Assembly (NCBI RefSeq): GCF_000620845.1
Contig: NZ_KK211189.1
Span: 883,662-947,661 of the forward strand
DNA length: 64,000 bases
Origin: Exiguobacterium marinum DSM 16307
Lineage (GTDB): Bacteria > Bacillota > Bacilli > Exiguobacteriales > Exiguobacteriaceae
Reading direction: 5' to 3'
The number at the start of each line of letters is the position of its first letter. Position 1 is the stretch's first letter. The position numbers and the translations under genes were made by a program. Below the pieces are notes generated by a model, which did not search any database, had not been told where the DNA came from, and worked only from the letters and a program-made list of their open reading frames with translations. Of the stretch, positions 33,251-42,594 are shown in pieces.

Positions 33251-34456
33251 ATGAAATGGGAAGCGATTGAAGAAGTGCTCCATGAACTCGGGGACACCGC
33301 ACGACAAGACTGGAACCGATTGTTCGAGAAGTGGTCGAATCATCACTGGCACGATCATGAGCACCCTTCTGAAAAAACAAATATCTTGTTAGTGGATGCA
33401 GGCTTTATCCTTACGGACGGAAGAGCCAATTTAGAGGCGCTCCATCAATTGTTGGCGGATCACGTCCGAACGACAGTGAGTGACCTCTATCTCGTCTCAC
33501 TGTTTCCATACAAAACGAGACAAAATGATACAGCCATCGACTCGCGCGTGCAACTGTTTGAAGATTTGGGGCGTTTCACGGATGAGTTTGATCTCATGTA
33601 CGAGATGGTACCTGAAGCGTATAGCGAACATCAATTTGACCTGATCATCGAAACGGATGCACTCATTGAACGTTTAGCGTACGGAGCGACGAAAATCAGG
33701 GTTCATGTGGAATCGTTTCGTGGAATCGAACCGGAACGAATTAAACTAGTCCTCAAGCTGTGGAGAATGGTCATGCATGCGTATAAGCCGAATGCACAAC
33801 TCGTCGTCGCCAATGAGCGAGTCGATTCTTCTCTCGTGTACGAGCAAGAGGCGGATGTCGTCTGTCATTTTGATTTATCTAGTCATGTAATCTTAGCGTT
33901 TGCGCAGTCGGATGTGACAAGGTTGGCAGACTGGGTGAGACAGGGTCATCCGCTGTCATCGGATAAAACGTATTTTAATTTCCTATCTTCAGCGGAACGC
34001 GACCCGTTTGAGAAGAATTTAATGGATGCTACACCTGATGCGATTCTTGCTGCACACAGTGTGCTGTTCTCGCTTCAGGGCATTCCGTTGATTGACTACC
34101 GAACACTGTTTGGAGCGGCACAACCAATCGAGCAAGACGAGTTGCTTCAAGCGCTAAAGCGCGATCCGAACCGCCTTCGTGTCTATGAGGGCATATTGAG
34201 TCAATTGAACGTCAAACGACTCCACCCGGCATTTTCACCTTATATAGGTCAAGAAGTGGTGAGTCTCGATCGTCGTATCTTTGCGGTCAAACGACAGCAC
34301 AAGGATGAGACGCTTCTCTTATTGACGAATATGAGTGAAGAGACGGTGCAAACCGACTGTGAGGGGATGAGTCTTTTCACAGAAGAGCGGATGACAAATG
34401 TAACGCTTCGCCCGTATGAATACGTTTGGCTAAAACAATCTCACATTGGAGAGTGA
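33251..34456 (+). CDS. Catalytically dead GH13_18-like pseudoenzyme
   Basis: 401 residues. It aligns through its length with the GH13_18 phosphorylase at 40950-42593 (shared landmarks: LHQLLAD/LHRFLNR, LFPYKT/MFPYTS, FDLMYEMV/FRLMYDFV, YGATKIR/KGASSIR, YKPNAQ/FKPGAQ, LADWVRQ/LSDWARQ, TYFNFLSS/TYFNFLAS, RRIFAVKRQ/TRVFAVKRT). Yet the nucleophile Asp223 of that enzyme is His152 here, the acid/base Glu265 is Ala187, and His331-Asp332 are Ala248-Glu249. The ~65-residue B-domain insert is also missing. The frame is intact with a good RBS (AAGGAGGG), so it is not a decaying pseudogene. It is 6 nt upstream of the phosphatase gene. A carbohydrate-sensing or scaffolding role is inferred. Confidence 0.8.
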   Translation: MKWEAIEEVLHELGDTARQDWNRLFEKWSNHHWHDHEHPSEKTNILLVDAGFILTDGRANLEALHQLLADHVRTTVSDLYLVSLFPYKTRQNDTAIDSRVQLFEDLGRFTDEFDLMYEMVPEAYSEHQFDLIIETDALIERLAYGATKIRVHVESFRGIEPERIKLVLKLWRMVMHAYKPNAQLVVANERVDSSLVYEQEADVVCHFDLSSHVILAFAQSDVTRLADWVRQGHPLSSDKTYFNFLSSAERDPFEKNLMDATPDAILAAHSVLFSLQGIPLIDYRTLFGAAQPIEQDELLQALKRDPNRLRVYEGILSQLNVKRLHPAFSPYIGQEVVSLDRRIFAVKRQHKDETLLLLTNMSEETVQTDCEGMSLFTEERMTNVTLRPYEYVWLKQSHIGE

Positions 34457-34462
34457 ACCCTC

Positions 34463-35230
34463 ATGATCGATGTACATTGTCATTTGTTGCCTGAGGTGGA
34501 TGATGGCCCACGTACAATCGAAGCGTCACTTCAACTGGCGAGACGCGCGGTGGAAGAAGGTGTGACATCGATTGTCGTGACGCCTCATGCGTATCATCCG
34601 TACTTTGAAACACGACATCACAATGTGGCGCTAGAAGTCGCACAATTGCAGCAACGACTAGACGAAGAAGGCATTTCATTAACTTTATACGTCGGACAAG
34701 AAATTCGAATTTTTGGGGAGTTGGTTGAAGCACTTGAGTCTGGGGAAGCACATTCACTCGCCGGATCTCGCTATGTACTCGTGGAATTACCGAGTCAAAG
34801 CATACCGGCGTACACGGAAGCGTTGTTTTTTCAACTCCAAACGGCGGGTTACATTCCGGTCATCGCGCACCCTGAACGGAATCACGAACTCGCGCTTCAT
34901 CCTGAAAAATTGCATCATCTCGTATCGTCTGGTGCATTGTCGCAGGTAACGACAAGCAGTTTGACGGGACAATTCGGAAGACAGGTGCGGGAACTGGCGC
35001 TTACGTTCATCAGTAACGGCTTGAGTCAAATCATCGCGTCAGACGCTCATAACGTAGAACATCGCGATTTCAATTGGCGAGCAGCGAAACAAGAAGTCGT
35101 CAATGAACTAGGAGAAGAGATGTGGGAGCAACACCTCCATTTCACGGAGCAAATCTTAGCAAATAAACAGATTGCGATGAACCCACCACGATTGCCAGAG
35201 AAAAACTGGCGGGGGCGTTGGAAGTGGTAA
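34463..35230 (+). CDS. PHP-domain tyrosine-protein phosphatase (CpsB/YwqE family)
   Basis: 255 residues. PHP-type metal site: MIDVHCHLLPEVDDGPRTIE (His and Asp ligands), VTPHAYHPYF, the VGQEIRI region, VIAHPERN and IIASDAHN near the end. This matches the manganese-dependent phosphatases CpsB/YwqE/CapC that dephosphorylate BY-kinases controlling exopolysaccharide synthesis. No kinase or capsule gene is visible nearby; the only partner is the pseudo-GH13 gene 6 nt upstream. Between its stop and the next terminator (35231-35426) I see no gene. Confidence 0.9.
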   Translation: MIDVHCHLLPEVDDGPRTIEASLQLARRAVEEGVTSIVVTPHAYHPYFETRHHNVALEVAQLQQRLDEEGISLTLYVGQEIRIFGELVEALESGEAHSLAGSRYVLVELPSQSIPAYTEALFFQLQTAGYIPVIAHPERNHELALHPEKLHHLVSSGALSQVTTSSLTGQFGRQVRELALTFISNGLSQIIASDAHNVEHRDFNWRAAKQEVVNELGEEMWEQHLHFTEQILANKQIAMNPPRLPEKNWRGRWKW

Positions 35231-35426
35231 AAAACTACCCGATTACGAATCAACCGGTCATGGTCGGCCACAGGTAACTAGAGATACTGACCCTTGATGG
35301 GCGCTAGAAACACAGTACGATTTGTCTCGAGTTGCAGGTGTCCTCGGATAGCACGACTTCGATTCAACTTAAATCGGGTGAGCTATATCACTCGCGGACA
35401 GTGTAATGGTTTGGGATGGAATGTAC

Positions 35427-35462
35427 TAAAAGACCTGATGACGCAGTCGCGTTGTCAGGTCC
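35427..35462 (-). terminator. Terminator of the RpiR gene
   Basis: On the minus strand ACCTGA pairs with TCAGGT around an inner GC-rich loop, followed by CTTTTAG. Confidence 0.65.
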
Positions 35463-35469
35463 ATTTTCG

Positions 35470-36207
35470 TTAAGTTCGCAAATATTCTTCGATTAATACA
35501 TCAATTAAGACAAATAATGGAGAACGAGGCGTGATATCATATCCTGATCGTGATTCTGTTGGGAAAGCCGTACTCAAGTTAAAGTGGACAAGTTGAGATA
35601 GCGTACTATCAGCCGCGTTAGTGAAGGCGAATAGTTGAGCTCCGGTGAAACGGAGCTTTTTTACGGATTGGATGAGGGTTTGTGTCTCGCCGCTCATCGA
35701 AATGAAGATGACAACATCGTTCGGTTTCAGTAAATTTGGCAACAAGTCGATTAAATGTGATTCGTAAGCATGCATGGCAGGCTTGTTTGCTTGAATGAGT
35801 CGTTGAGAAGCATACTCCCCGACCGTTTTTGTTAAACCTACAGATACGATAAAAATAGAAGGGGCTTGTTTAATAATGTTACCCATTCGTTTTAAACGAA
35901 TGGGATCGATTTGATCGAATGTTTCGGTTAAAAATGGGATATACTCCTGTATAAATGATGAATAAGCAATCGTTTTTGATTGGTTCATTTGTTTCAATTT
36001 ATATTTTAAATCAGAGAAACCTTCTAGTCCGAGTTTATGTGTCATTCGAATGACTGTCGTTGTAGAAACACGCGTTGCCTCAGCCAGTTTGACCAGTGTC
36101 AAGGCATCTATATCATCGATGTGGTTATCCAAATAATATAAGACAAGCTTCTCTGATTCACTTAACTGTTCCATTTCATTATGAAACGTAGCAATGATTT
36201 TCCCCAT
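35470..36207 (-). CDS. MurR/RpiR family regulator of the glycosylglycerate locus
   Basis: 245 residues. HTH_6: QLSESEKLVLYYLDNHIDDI (about 14-33) and ATRVSTTTVIRMTHKLGLEGFSDLKYKLKQ. SIS domain about 105-240: SIFIVSVGLTKTVGEYASQRLIQ, VVIFISMSGETQTLIQSVKKLR. Divergent from the PTS gene, so it probably controls the PTS, GH38, GH13_18 and glycerate kinase operon, with a 6-phosphoglycoside as likely effector. RBS AAGGAGGGG. In E. coli the corresponding mng operon uses a GntR-type regulator instead, so the control has been swapped. Confidence 0.88.
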   Translation of the reverse strand: MGKIIATFHNEMEQLSESEKLVLYYLDNHIDDIDALTLVKLAEATRVSTTTVIRMTHKLGLEGFSDLKYKLKQMNQSKTIAYSSFIQEYIPFLTETFDQIDPIRLKRMGNIIKQAPSIFIVSVGLTKTVGEYASQRLIQANKPAMHAYESHLIDLLPNLLKPNDVVIFISMSGETQTLIQSVKKLRFTGAQLFAFTNAADSTLSQLVHFNLSTAFPTESRSGYDITPRSPLFVLIDVLIEEYLRT

Positions 36208-36225
36208 CTAACCCCTCCTTATTCC

Positions 36226-36254
36226 TTGTACAATTATACACAATCCGTACAAAA
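36226..36254 (+). promoter_or_regulatory. Candidate RpiR operator in the divergent promoter region
   Basis: Perfect palindrome TTGTACAA (36226-36233) and a second half-site CCGTACAAAA (36245-36254), about two helical turns apart. The same TTGTACAA recurs at 43718-43725 ahead of the PRD activator gene. Assignment to the adjacent RpiR protein is inferred. Confidence 0.5.
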
Positions 36255-36288
36255 CGAAAAGTACTACCATGATAAAAATAGAGTGTAG

Positions 36289-36303
36289 ATGAAAGCGCTT
36301 CAA
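36289..36303 (+). promoter_or_regulatory. cre-like site before the PTS gene
   Basis: ATGAAAGCGCTTCAA fits the 15-bp cre consensus WTGNAANCGNWNNCW with one mismatch. It lies about 28 nt ahead of the PTS start codon. Confidence 0.6.
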
Positions 36304-36330
36304 CTAACAATGGGTATTGGGGGTATTAAC

Positions 36331-38310
36331 ATGGAACTACGGCAGATGACCAATGACCGTCTGTTGTTTCTCGACGCAACGTTTGCGTCAAAAGAAGAGG
36401 CAATCGACCAACTCGTCGGTGCCCTATATGAACAAAATATCGTCTCTTCCAAAGAAGGATTCAAACAAGTCGTCCTCGAGCGCGAGGCTCATTCGGCAAC
36501 GGGACTTGAAGCTGGACTTGCTATCCCGCATGGTAAGTCCACACTCGTTAAGGAAGCGAAAGTGGCGATTGCTCGACTTCAGACACCACTCACAGATTGG
36601 GAATCCATTGACCCTGAGAATAGAGTGGACTTGATTTTCTTGCTTGCTATTCCTGAAGCAGAAGCGGGATCGACGCACTTGACGTTGCTCGCCGAACTAT
36701 CGACTCGACTCATGAAACCTACCTATCGCGAAGGGTTGTATGCGGCGAAGACAAACGAGGAGTTCCTCCAAAACTTAGATCGCCTCGAACAGACGATCCA
36801 GTCTTCACCAGAAGCGGCAGAGAAAACCGTCCTCGCTGTCACGGCTTGCGCGGCTGGTATCGCGCATACTTACATGGCTGCTGAGGCACTCGAACAGGCC
36901 GGACGTGAGCTCGGCATTCGTGTCCTCGTCGAGAAGCAAGGGGCGAACGGCATTGAAGATCGTCATATGAAAGAGATCATCCAAGAGGCAGACGCCGTCG
37001 TCTTCGCAGTCGATACGAAAGTGAAAGACCAAGAGCGATACGCCGGACTTCCATACGTACAGACTCGTGTAGCAGATCCGCTCCGTCGGGCGAAAGAACT
37101 TCTCCTTGAAGCAACATCAACGACGCAAAAAGTAGCCGGTGACGCGAGTGACGTCACCGATGAGGCTCCAAAGAAAAAAGGTGTCAAAGGGTTCTTTGGA
37201 GAGATGGCGCAAGCCGTTATGACGGGGATTTCGTATATGATTCCACTCCTCGTCGCCGCAGGTCTCATGCTTGGGATTGCCAAGCTGACATGGATGTACG
37301 GACTTGGGCTTGATATCGCGGATCTTGCAAATCCTGACAACGGGACAGCTGGCGGTGCGATTCAGTTCTTCTACTTCTTAGATTTATTCGGCGGTATGAT
37401 TTTTAAATTCTTATACGCGATTTTTGCTATGTTTGTCGCTTATGCGATTGCTGATCGTGTTGGTCTCGTACCTGGTTTTCTTGGTGGATTATTTGCCAAC
37501 GGGCTCCATTACACGTTCTGGGGAATTGAAGGTGGAATTCCAAGTGGATTCCTTGGCGCACTTGTTCTCGGTCTCTCTGCCGGTTACTTGGCCCGTTTCT
37601 TGAACCAGAAGATTAAACTATCGCCAAACTTCCAAGCGATGAAACCGATGTTCCTCATCCCGGGGATTACCGTGCTCGCGGTCTTCATTTTGAACCAATA
37701 CGTCGTCGATCCAATCTTTGGTCAGTTGAATGCTTCGATGGCGGCCTTTATCACGAGCATGACCGGTGCTGGTGAACTTACACTTTCGGCTATCATCGCG
37801 GCAGCGACTGCTTTTGATCTAGGTGGTCCAGTAAACAAAGCAGCTGGTGCGATTGCGATTGGTATGGCAGCGGATGAGATTTTCCCACTCACGCCGCGCG
37901 TCCTAGCCATCGTCATCCCACCGATGGGACTCGGTCTTGCCACCATCATTGACCGTTTCGTTGTCGGACGTCGCGTATTTGACGCCAACTTACGCGTCGC
38001 AGGAAACACTGCATTCTTGCTCGGTTTCCTTGCCATCTCGGAAGGGGCGATCCCGTTCATGCTGCGTAACCCGCTCATCACGATTCCAATCAACATCATC
38101 GGAGCAATCATCGGGGCATGTACGGCCGTCTATCTCGGTGCGATTCAGTGGTACCCACTCCCAGCAGTTTGGGGTTGGCCGCTCGTTGAGAACTTCTGGG
38201 CTTACTTCATTGGCCTAGCATCAGGCGTATTGTTTATCGCTTTCGCCAATATCTTCATTCGCTATGCGTTCATTAAACGTCGCGAGCGCCGTGGAGAAGA
38301 GATCTTTTAA
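36331..38310 (+). CDS. PTS transporter IIABC, 2-O-mannosylglycerate (MngA)-type
   Basis: 659 residues from the ATG with GGGGGT upstream; an in-frame ATG at 36289 lies on the cre box. Order A-B-C of the fructose family: EIIA with phospho-His67 in GLAIPHGKST, EIIB with Cys173 in VTACAAGIAHTYMAAEAL, and EIIC from about 290 with GGPVNKAAGAIAIGMAADEI near 510. Size and domain order equal E. coli MngA (about 658 residues). With GH38 and glycerate kinase downstream, the cargo is probably mannosyl- or glucosyl-glycerate, delivered as the 6-phosphate. A fructose-like sugar remains possible. Confidence 0.88.
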   Translation: MELRQMTNDRLLFLDATFASKEEAIDQLVGALYEQNIVSSKEGFKQVVLEREAHSATGLEAGLAIPHGKSTLVKEAKVAIARLQTPLTDWESIDPENRVDLIFLLAIPEAEAGSTHLTLLAELSTRLMKPTYREGLYAAKTNEEFLQNLDRLEQTIQSSPEAAEKTVLAVTACAAGIAHTYMAAEALEQAGRELGIRVLVEKQGANGIEDRHMKEIIQEADAVVFAVDTKVKDQERYAGLPYVQTRVADPLRRAKELLLEATSTTQKVAGDASDVTDEAPKKKGVKGFFGEMAQAVMTGISYMIPLLVAAGLMLGIAKLTWMYGLGLDIADLANPDNGTAGGAIQFFYFLDLFGGMIFKFLYAIFAMFVAYAIADRVGLVPGFLGGLFANGLHYTFWGIEGGIPSGFLGALVLGLSAGYLARFLNQKIKLSPNFQAMKPMFLIPGITVLAVFILNQYVVDPIFGQLNASMAAFITSMTGAGELTLSAIIAAATAFDLGGPVNKAAGAIAIGMAADEIFPLTPRVLAIVIPPMGLGLATIIDRFVVGRRVFDANLRVAGNTAFLLGFLAISEGAIPFMLRNPLITIPINIIGAIIGACTAVYLGAIQWYPLPAVWGWPLVENFWAYFIGLASGVLFIAFANIFIRYAFIKRRERRGEEIF

Positions 38311-38367
38311 ACAGTGAATAGAGACTGGGGAAACCTGGTCTCTTTCTTATTTCTAGGAGGGTATACT

Positions 38368-40953
38368 ATGAAAACAGGCAAACCGAACGTCCACGTCGTC
38401 CCACATTCGCATTGGGATCGGGAGTGGTATTTCACAATCGAAGATTCGAATGTTTTACTAGTCGAAAATTTGGACCGTCTGTTGGACGTCCTCGAAGGAG
38501 ATCCGACCTACGTTTCCTACGTATTTGATGGACAAGTTTCAATCGTCGAGGAGTACTTGAAGATTCGTCCGGAAGAGCGAGACCGCATGAAACGTTTCAT
38601 CACCGAGCGTCGTCTCTTCGTCGGCCCGTGGTATACACAGACCGATACGCTTCTCGTCAATCGCGAGTCAATCATCCGAAATTTGTTGTATGGGACACGG
38701 ATTGCCAAAGCGATGGGTCACTCAATGAACGTCGGGTACCTCCCTGACATTTTTGGACAAAATGCGTATCTGCCTTCATTTTTTAAAGACTTCGGAATTG
38801 ATTATAGTGTCTTACAGCGCGGGATTTATCACGATGAGATCAAGGGTGATTTAAACTTCCATTGGCAATCTCCTGACGGTGCCCGGGTCAAGACGAACTA
38901 CATCTTTTTCGGCTATGGGCCTGGTAAGTTCTTAGAGGCGACGGACGCATATAAGACAGAACGACTCGATCCAATTCTCAAGACACTTGAGTCAATGAAT
39001 AGATCGACGGATGAACTGTTGCTCCCGTCGGGTGGGGACCAGGTGCTCGTGCGTGAGCATTTCCCTGAGGCCGTTCGTCGTTTGAACGAAATGGACCGAG
39101 AGCGGACGTATCAACTGTCTGACTACGAGACGTTCATGGAAGCGGCGTTTGCGAGAGAGATTCCAAACACGATTGAAGGCGAGCTGATTGCCTCACAAAA
39201 GTCACGGATGCACCACACAATCCGTTCGCAGCGCGTCGACTTGAAGCAAGGGAACTATGCGGTCGAGACGAAACTGATTGACCAGCTTGAGCCGCTCGGT
39301 GTCATCGCTGAATCTCTCGGATTCCGATATCCGAAGGCGTGGATTAATCAAGTGTGGAAAGAACTGTTCGACGTCCATTCCCATGATTCGATTGGGGGTT
39401 GCAATTCGGACGCGACGAATGATGACATCAAGAAAAGGATTGAAAAATGTGAGCGAATCGTCGATGGGCTGATCAATTTGCTGAAGAAACAGATCGCCCG
39501 TGCCGTCGACGTGCCAACAGGAGAGCTCGTCTTGTTCTTCAACTATGTCCCAAAACAGCGCACGCTGATTGAAGACGTCGTCGTCTTTACGAACGAATCG
39601 GATGTCGGGCTCGTGACGTTTGACGGCGACACGGTCAACACCGTCATCCGCGAGCAAAGTTATGTGAGCGGTGGCAAGAAAATCGTCGTCACGGCAGATG
39701 GCGAGAAAGAAGTTGAAGTGCCAGGCTATTACCGGACGGTGCTCGCGGCTGAAGTCACATTGCCGAGCCTAGGGTACGCGGCATACCGAATCGTGAACGA
39801 GACGAAGGCGACACTTGGCGCGACGGACGTGGCACGGATCGAAAATGACCAACTGGCCGTCACGTTCGCAGAAGGACGTGTCACGATGAAGGCCGGAACA
39901 CATGATGTCGAACTGTTCACGTTCGAAGATACGGCGGACACGGGCGACTCGTATGATTACTCACCGCTCGTCGGTGAGACACCGATCACGACAGCACAGG
40001 CTGAACTAATCGACGTCTCCGAGAGCGATCTCGTATCAACGATGACCGTTAAGCACACATGGTCGCTCCCAATCGATTTAGAGGCAAGGGGAACGGACAA
40101 GTTGAAGCAACAGACGATCGTGACGAAACTTGAGGTGCGTCAAGGCGAAGCGTTCGTTCGTGTGAACCACGAGATTGATAACGACGTCAAAGACCATCGT
40201 GTCCGTGTCTTGTTTCCATGGGCGCTTGAACGCACATTCGCCGACCAAGCATACACGGCGCTTGAGCGAAAGCAAAACCCGCGTGCCACCGTCTGGAAAG
40301 AAGAGAAGTATGCCGAGAAGCCCGTCTCGATTTATCCACTCGAGAATTACGTGGTCGCGGAAGGCGGCGCCGCACTCGGCGTCATCACCCAAGGGCTAAA
40401 AGAGTATGAACATCTCGATGACGGTCTCGCGCTCACGTTGTTCCGCTCTGTCGGCTTGCTTGGGAAAGACAATCTCGCTTGGCGCCCTGGTCGCGCTTCG
40501 GGAATCAACAATAAAGTCGTCGAGACGCCTGACGCGCAAATGCTTGGACATATGAGTTTCGACTACGCAGTCGGCGTCGCGGACTGCTTCGACGCGGTTG
40601 ACTGGACAGAACGGACCGAAACGTATAAAGCGAATCGTGCCAGCTACCATAAACAATCGCTCAACACGTTCGAGGAACGGTTGGAGCGCTTCGAGATTCC
40701 GCAGCCGGTCGATCATGTCCCGGCGACTTACTCGCTCTTGACGACAAGTCACTTCGTATCGGCCATCAAACAAGGTGCGGACGGCGGACGGATCGTTCGA
40801 CTGTTCAACCCGTCAAGCGAGGATGTCCCGCTCCACATCGAGACGGCAGGGACAATCCAACATGTCTCGCTCGCGGAGATTGAAGTGGACGCGCAAGACG
40901 TCATCAAGGCACACGGATATACCACGCTACACATCAAGGAGGAAACCTCATGA
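38368..40953 (+). CDS. Alpha-mannosidase, GH38 (MngB-like), copy 1
   Basis: 861 residues; start chosen by AGGAGGG seven nt upstream. Zinc ligands His15 and Asp17 in PHSHWDREW, nucleophile Asp127 in GYLPDIFGQ (also a zinc ligand), and the late histidine in VHSHDSIGGC. No signal peptide, so cytoplasmic. E. coli MngB cleaves 6-phosphomannosylglycerate into mannose 6-phosphate and glycerate; the position right after an MngA-type PTS supports the same job. Stop overlaps the GH13_18 gene by 4 bp (ATGA). A divergent GH38 paralogue lies at 57679-60171. Confidence 0.92.
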   Translation: MKTGKPNVHVVPHSHWDREWYFTIEDSNVLLVENLDRLLDVLEGDPTYVSYVFDGQVSIVEEYLKIRPEERDRMKRFITERRLFVGPWYTQTDTLLVNRESIIRNLLYGTRIAKAMGHSMNVGYLPDIFGQNAYLPSFFKDFGIDYSVLQRGIYHDEIKGDLNFHWQSPDGARVKTNYIFFGYGPGKFLEATDAYKTERLDPILKTLESMNRSTDELLLPSGGDQVLVREHFPEAVRRLNEMDRERTYQLSDYETFMEAAFAREIPNTIEGELIASQKSRMHHTIRSQRVDLKQGNYAVETKLIDQLEPLGVIAESLGFRYPKAWINQVWKELFDVHSHDSIGGCNSDATNDDIKKRIEKCERIVDGLINLLKKQIARAVDVPTGELVLFFNYVPKQRTLIEDVVVFTNESDVGLVTFDGDTVNTVIREQSYVSGGKKIVVTADGEKEVEVPGYYRTVLAAEVTLPSLGYAAYRIVNETKATLGATDVARIENDQLAVTFAEGRVTMKAGTHDVELFTFEDTADTGDSYDYSPLVGETPITTAQAELIDVSESDLVSTMTVKHTWSLPIDLEARGTDKLKQQTIVTKLEVRQGEAFVRVNHEIDNDVKDHRVRVLFPWALERTFADQAYTALERKQNPRATVWKEEKYAEKPVSIYPLENYVVAEGGAALGVITQGLKEYEHLDDGLALTLFRSVGLLGKDNLAWRPGRASGINNKVVETPDAQMLGHMSFDYAVGVADCFDAVDWTERTETYKANRASYHKQSLNTFEERLERFEIPQPVDHVPATYSLLTTSHFVSAIKQGADGGRIVRLFNPSSEDVPLHIETAGTIQHVSLAEIEVDAQDVIKAHGYTTLHIKEETS

Positions 40954-42593
40954 ACTGGACTGTGATCGAACAACATTTACGCTTTGTGTATAAAGAACGG
41001 GCCGATGAGGCGGTGGAAGGGATGTGCGCGCTCGTCGACCGCTTTGAACAGGTCTCGTTTGACAAGACGTCGCCGCTCACGGAGAAGAACGTCTACTTGA
41101 TCACGTATGGGGACGCGATTCAACGGAAAGGTGAGGTTCCGCTGCAGACGCTCCATCGCTTCTTGAACCGAGAAGCAAAAGGTGTCATTACGGACGTGCA
41201 TCTGTTGCCGATGTTCCCTTACACGTCCGATGATGGTTTCTCGGTCACGGATTACCGTGCCATCAACCCGGACTACGGGACGTGGCAAGACATTGTCTCA
41301 TTCTCTCATGACTTCCGGCTCATGTATGACTTCGTCGCCAACCACTTGTCGAAATCGAGTGACTGGTTCAAAGGCTATGTCGCCGGTGACGAACGCTACG
41401 CAGAATTCTTTATCCCGGAAGACCCGTCGTTCGATGCGAGCCGTGTCGTGCGACCCCGTACGTCACCGTTGATTCATACGTACGGCGAGAAAACAGCGTG
41501 GACGACGTTCAGTGAAGATCAAGTCGATGTGAACGTGGCACACATCCCGGCGTTTCTTGAGTTGACGGACGTGCTCCTCGATTACTTGGCGAAAGGGGCG
41601 TCCTCAATCCGCCTCGATGCCATCGGTTTCCTGTGGAAAGAATCAGGGACGACGTGTATCCATTTGCCGGAGACGCATGCCTTGATTCAAGTGTGGCGTG
41701 AACTCGTCGACCACTTCAAACCGGGCGCACAGATTATCACGGAGACGAACGTGCCACACCAAGAGAATATCAGTTACTTTGGGAGCGGGAACGACGAAGC
41801 GAACCAAGTGTACCAATTCTCACTTCCGCCACTCGTGCTCTACAGCTATACGACAAACGATGCGACGAAGCTCTCTGACTGGGCGCGACAAATCAAACCG
41901 GTATCGGAGACGGCGACATACTTCAACTTCCTCGCGTCACACGATGGCATCGGTATGCGCCCGACCGAAGGGATTTTAGACGAGACAGACCGCCAACTCC
42001 TCGTCGACAAGGTCGTCCACAACCATGGACGTGTGTCCTATAAATCGAACCCGGACGGCAGCCAGACGGTATATGAGTTGAACATCAACTACATGGATGC
42101 GCTTGCGAATGCTGGCGAGGAAGACACACCGCTCCATACTCAAAAAATGTTGTCCGCTCATAGCATCCTTCTCTCCGTCGTCGGTGTGCCCGCGATTTAT
42201 TATCATTCGCTGTTCGGCTCGCAAAACGATGAGGCAGCAGTCGAATCGAGCGGTATCAATCGTCGCATCAACCGTGAGAAACTCGACGCGGACACGCTCC
42301 ATGAGGAGCTCGAGAGCGATGCACGCCGTCGCAACGTGTTCAGTGGTCTGAAGCATATGATCTCTCTTCGTGGTCAATACGATGCGTTCAGTCCTTATGC
42401 CGATCAAGACGTTCTCGATTTGGACACGCGTGTCTTCGCGGTGAAGCGGACCGGTGCGACGTCGACGATTGTCGCGGTCGCCAACGTCAGTCCGGAGACG
42501 GTCGAGTTGGACCTGTCCGGAAATAACGTCTTCAAGGACACGACAGACCCGATCACGCTCCAACCATATGGTTTTGCCTGGATTGAGGTGTGA
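40950..42593 (+). CDS. GH13_18 glycoside phosphorylase (sucrose/glucosylglycerate phosphorylase family)
   Basis: 547 residues. Catalytic set complete: nucleophile Asp223 in SIRLDAIGF, acid/base Glu265 in IITETNVPH, and His331-Asp332 in NFLASHDGIGMRP; DYRAINPDYGTW and DFVANHLS belong to the first conserved regions. GH13_18 enzymes phosphorolyse sucrose, sucrose 6F-phosphate, glucosylglycerol or glucosylglycerate to glucose 1-phosphate. Glycerate kinase directly downstream makes glucosylglycerate the best guess. It is translationally coupled to GH38 by a 4-bp overlap. The pseudo-GH13 at 33251 is its inactive relative. Confidence 0.9.
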   Translation: MNWTVIEQHLRFVYKERADEAVEGMCALVDRFEQVSFDKTSPLTEKNVYLITYGDAIQRKGEVPLQTLHRFLNREAKGVITDVHLLPMFPYTSDDGFSVTDYRAINPDYGTWQDIVSFSHDFRLMYDFVANHLSKSSDWFKGYVAGDERYAEFFIPEDPSFDASRVVRPRTSPLIHTYGEKTAWTTFSEDQVDVNVAHIPAFLELTDVLLDYLAKGASSIRLDAIGFLWKESGTTCIHLPETHALIQVWRELVDHFKPGAQIITETNVPHQENISYFGSGNDEANQVYQFSLPPLVLYSYTTNDATKLSDWARQIKPVSETATYFNFLASHDGIGMRPTEGILDETDRQLLVDKVVHNHGRVSYKSNPDGSQTVYELNINYMDALANAGEEDTPLHTQKMLSAHSILLSVVGVPAIYYHSLFGSQNDEAAVESSGINRRINREKLDADTLHEELESDARRRNVFSGLKHMISLRGQYDAFSPYADQDVLDLDTRVFAVKRTGATSTIVAVANVSPETVELDLSGNNVFKDTTDPITLQPYGFAWIEV

Positions 42594-42594
42594 C

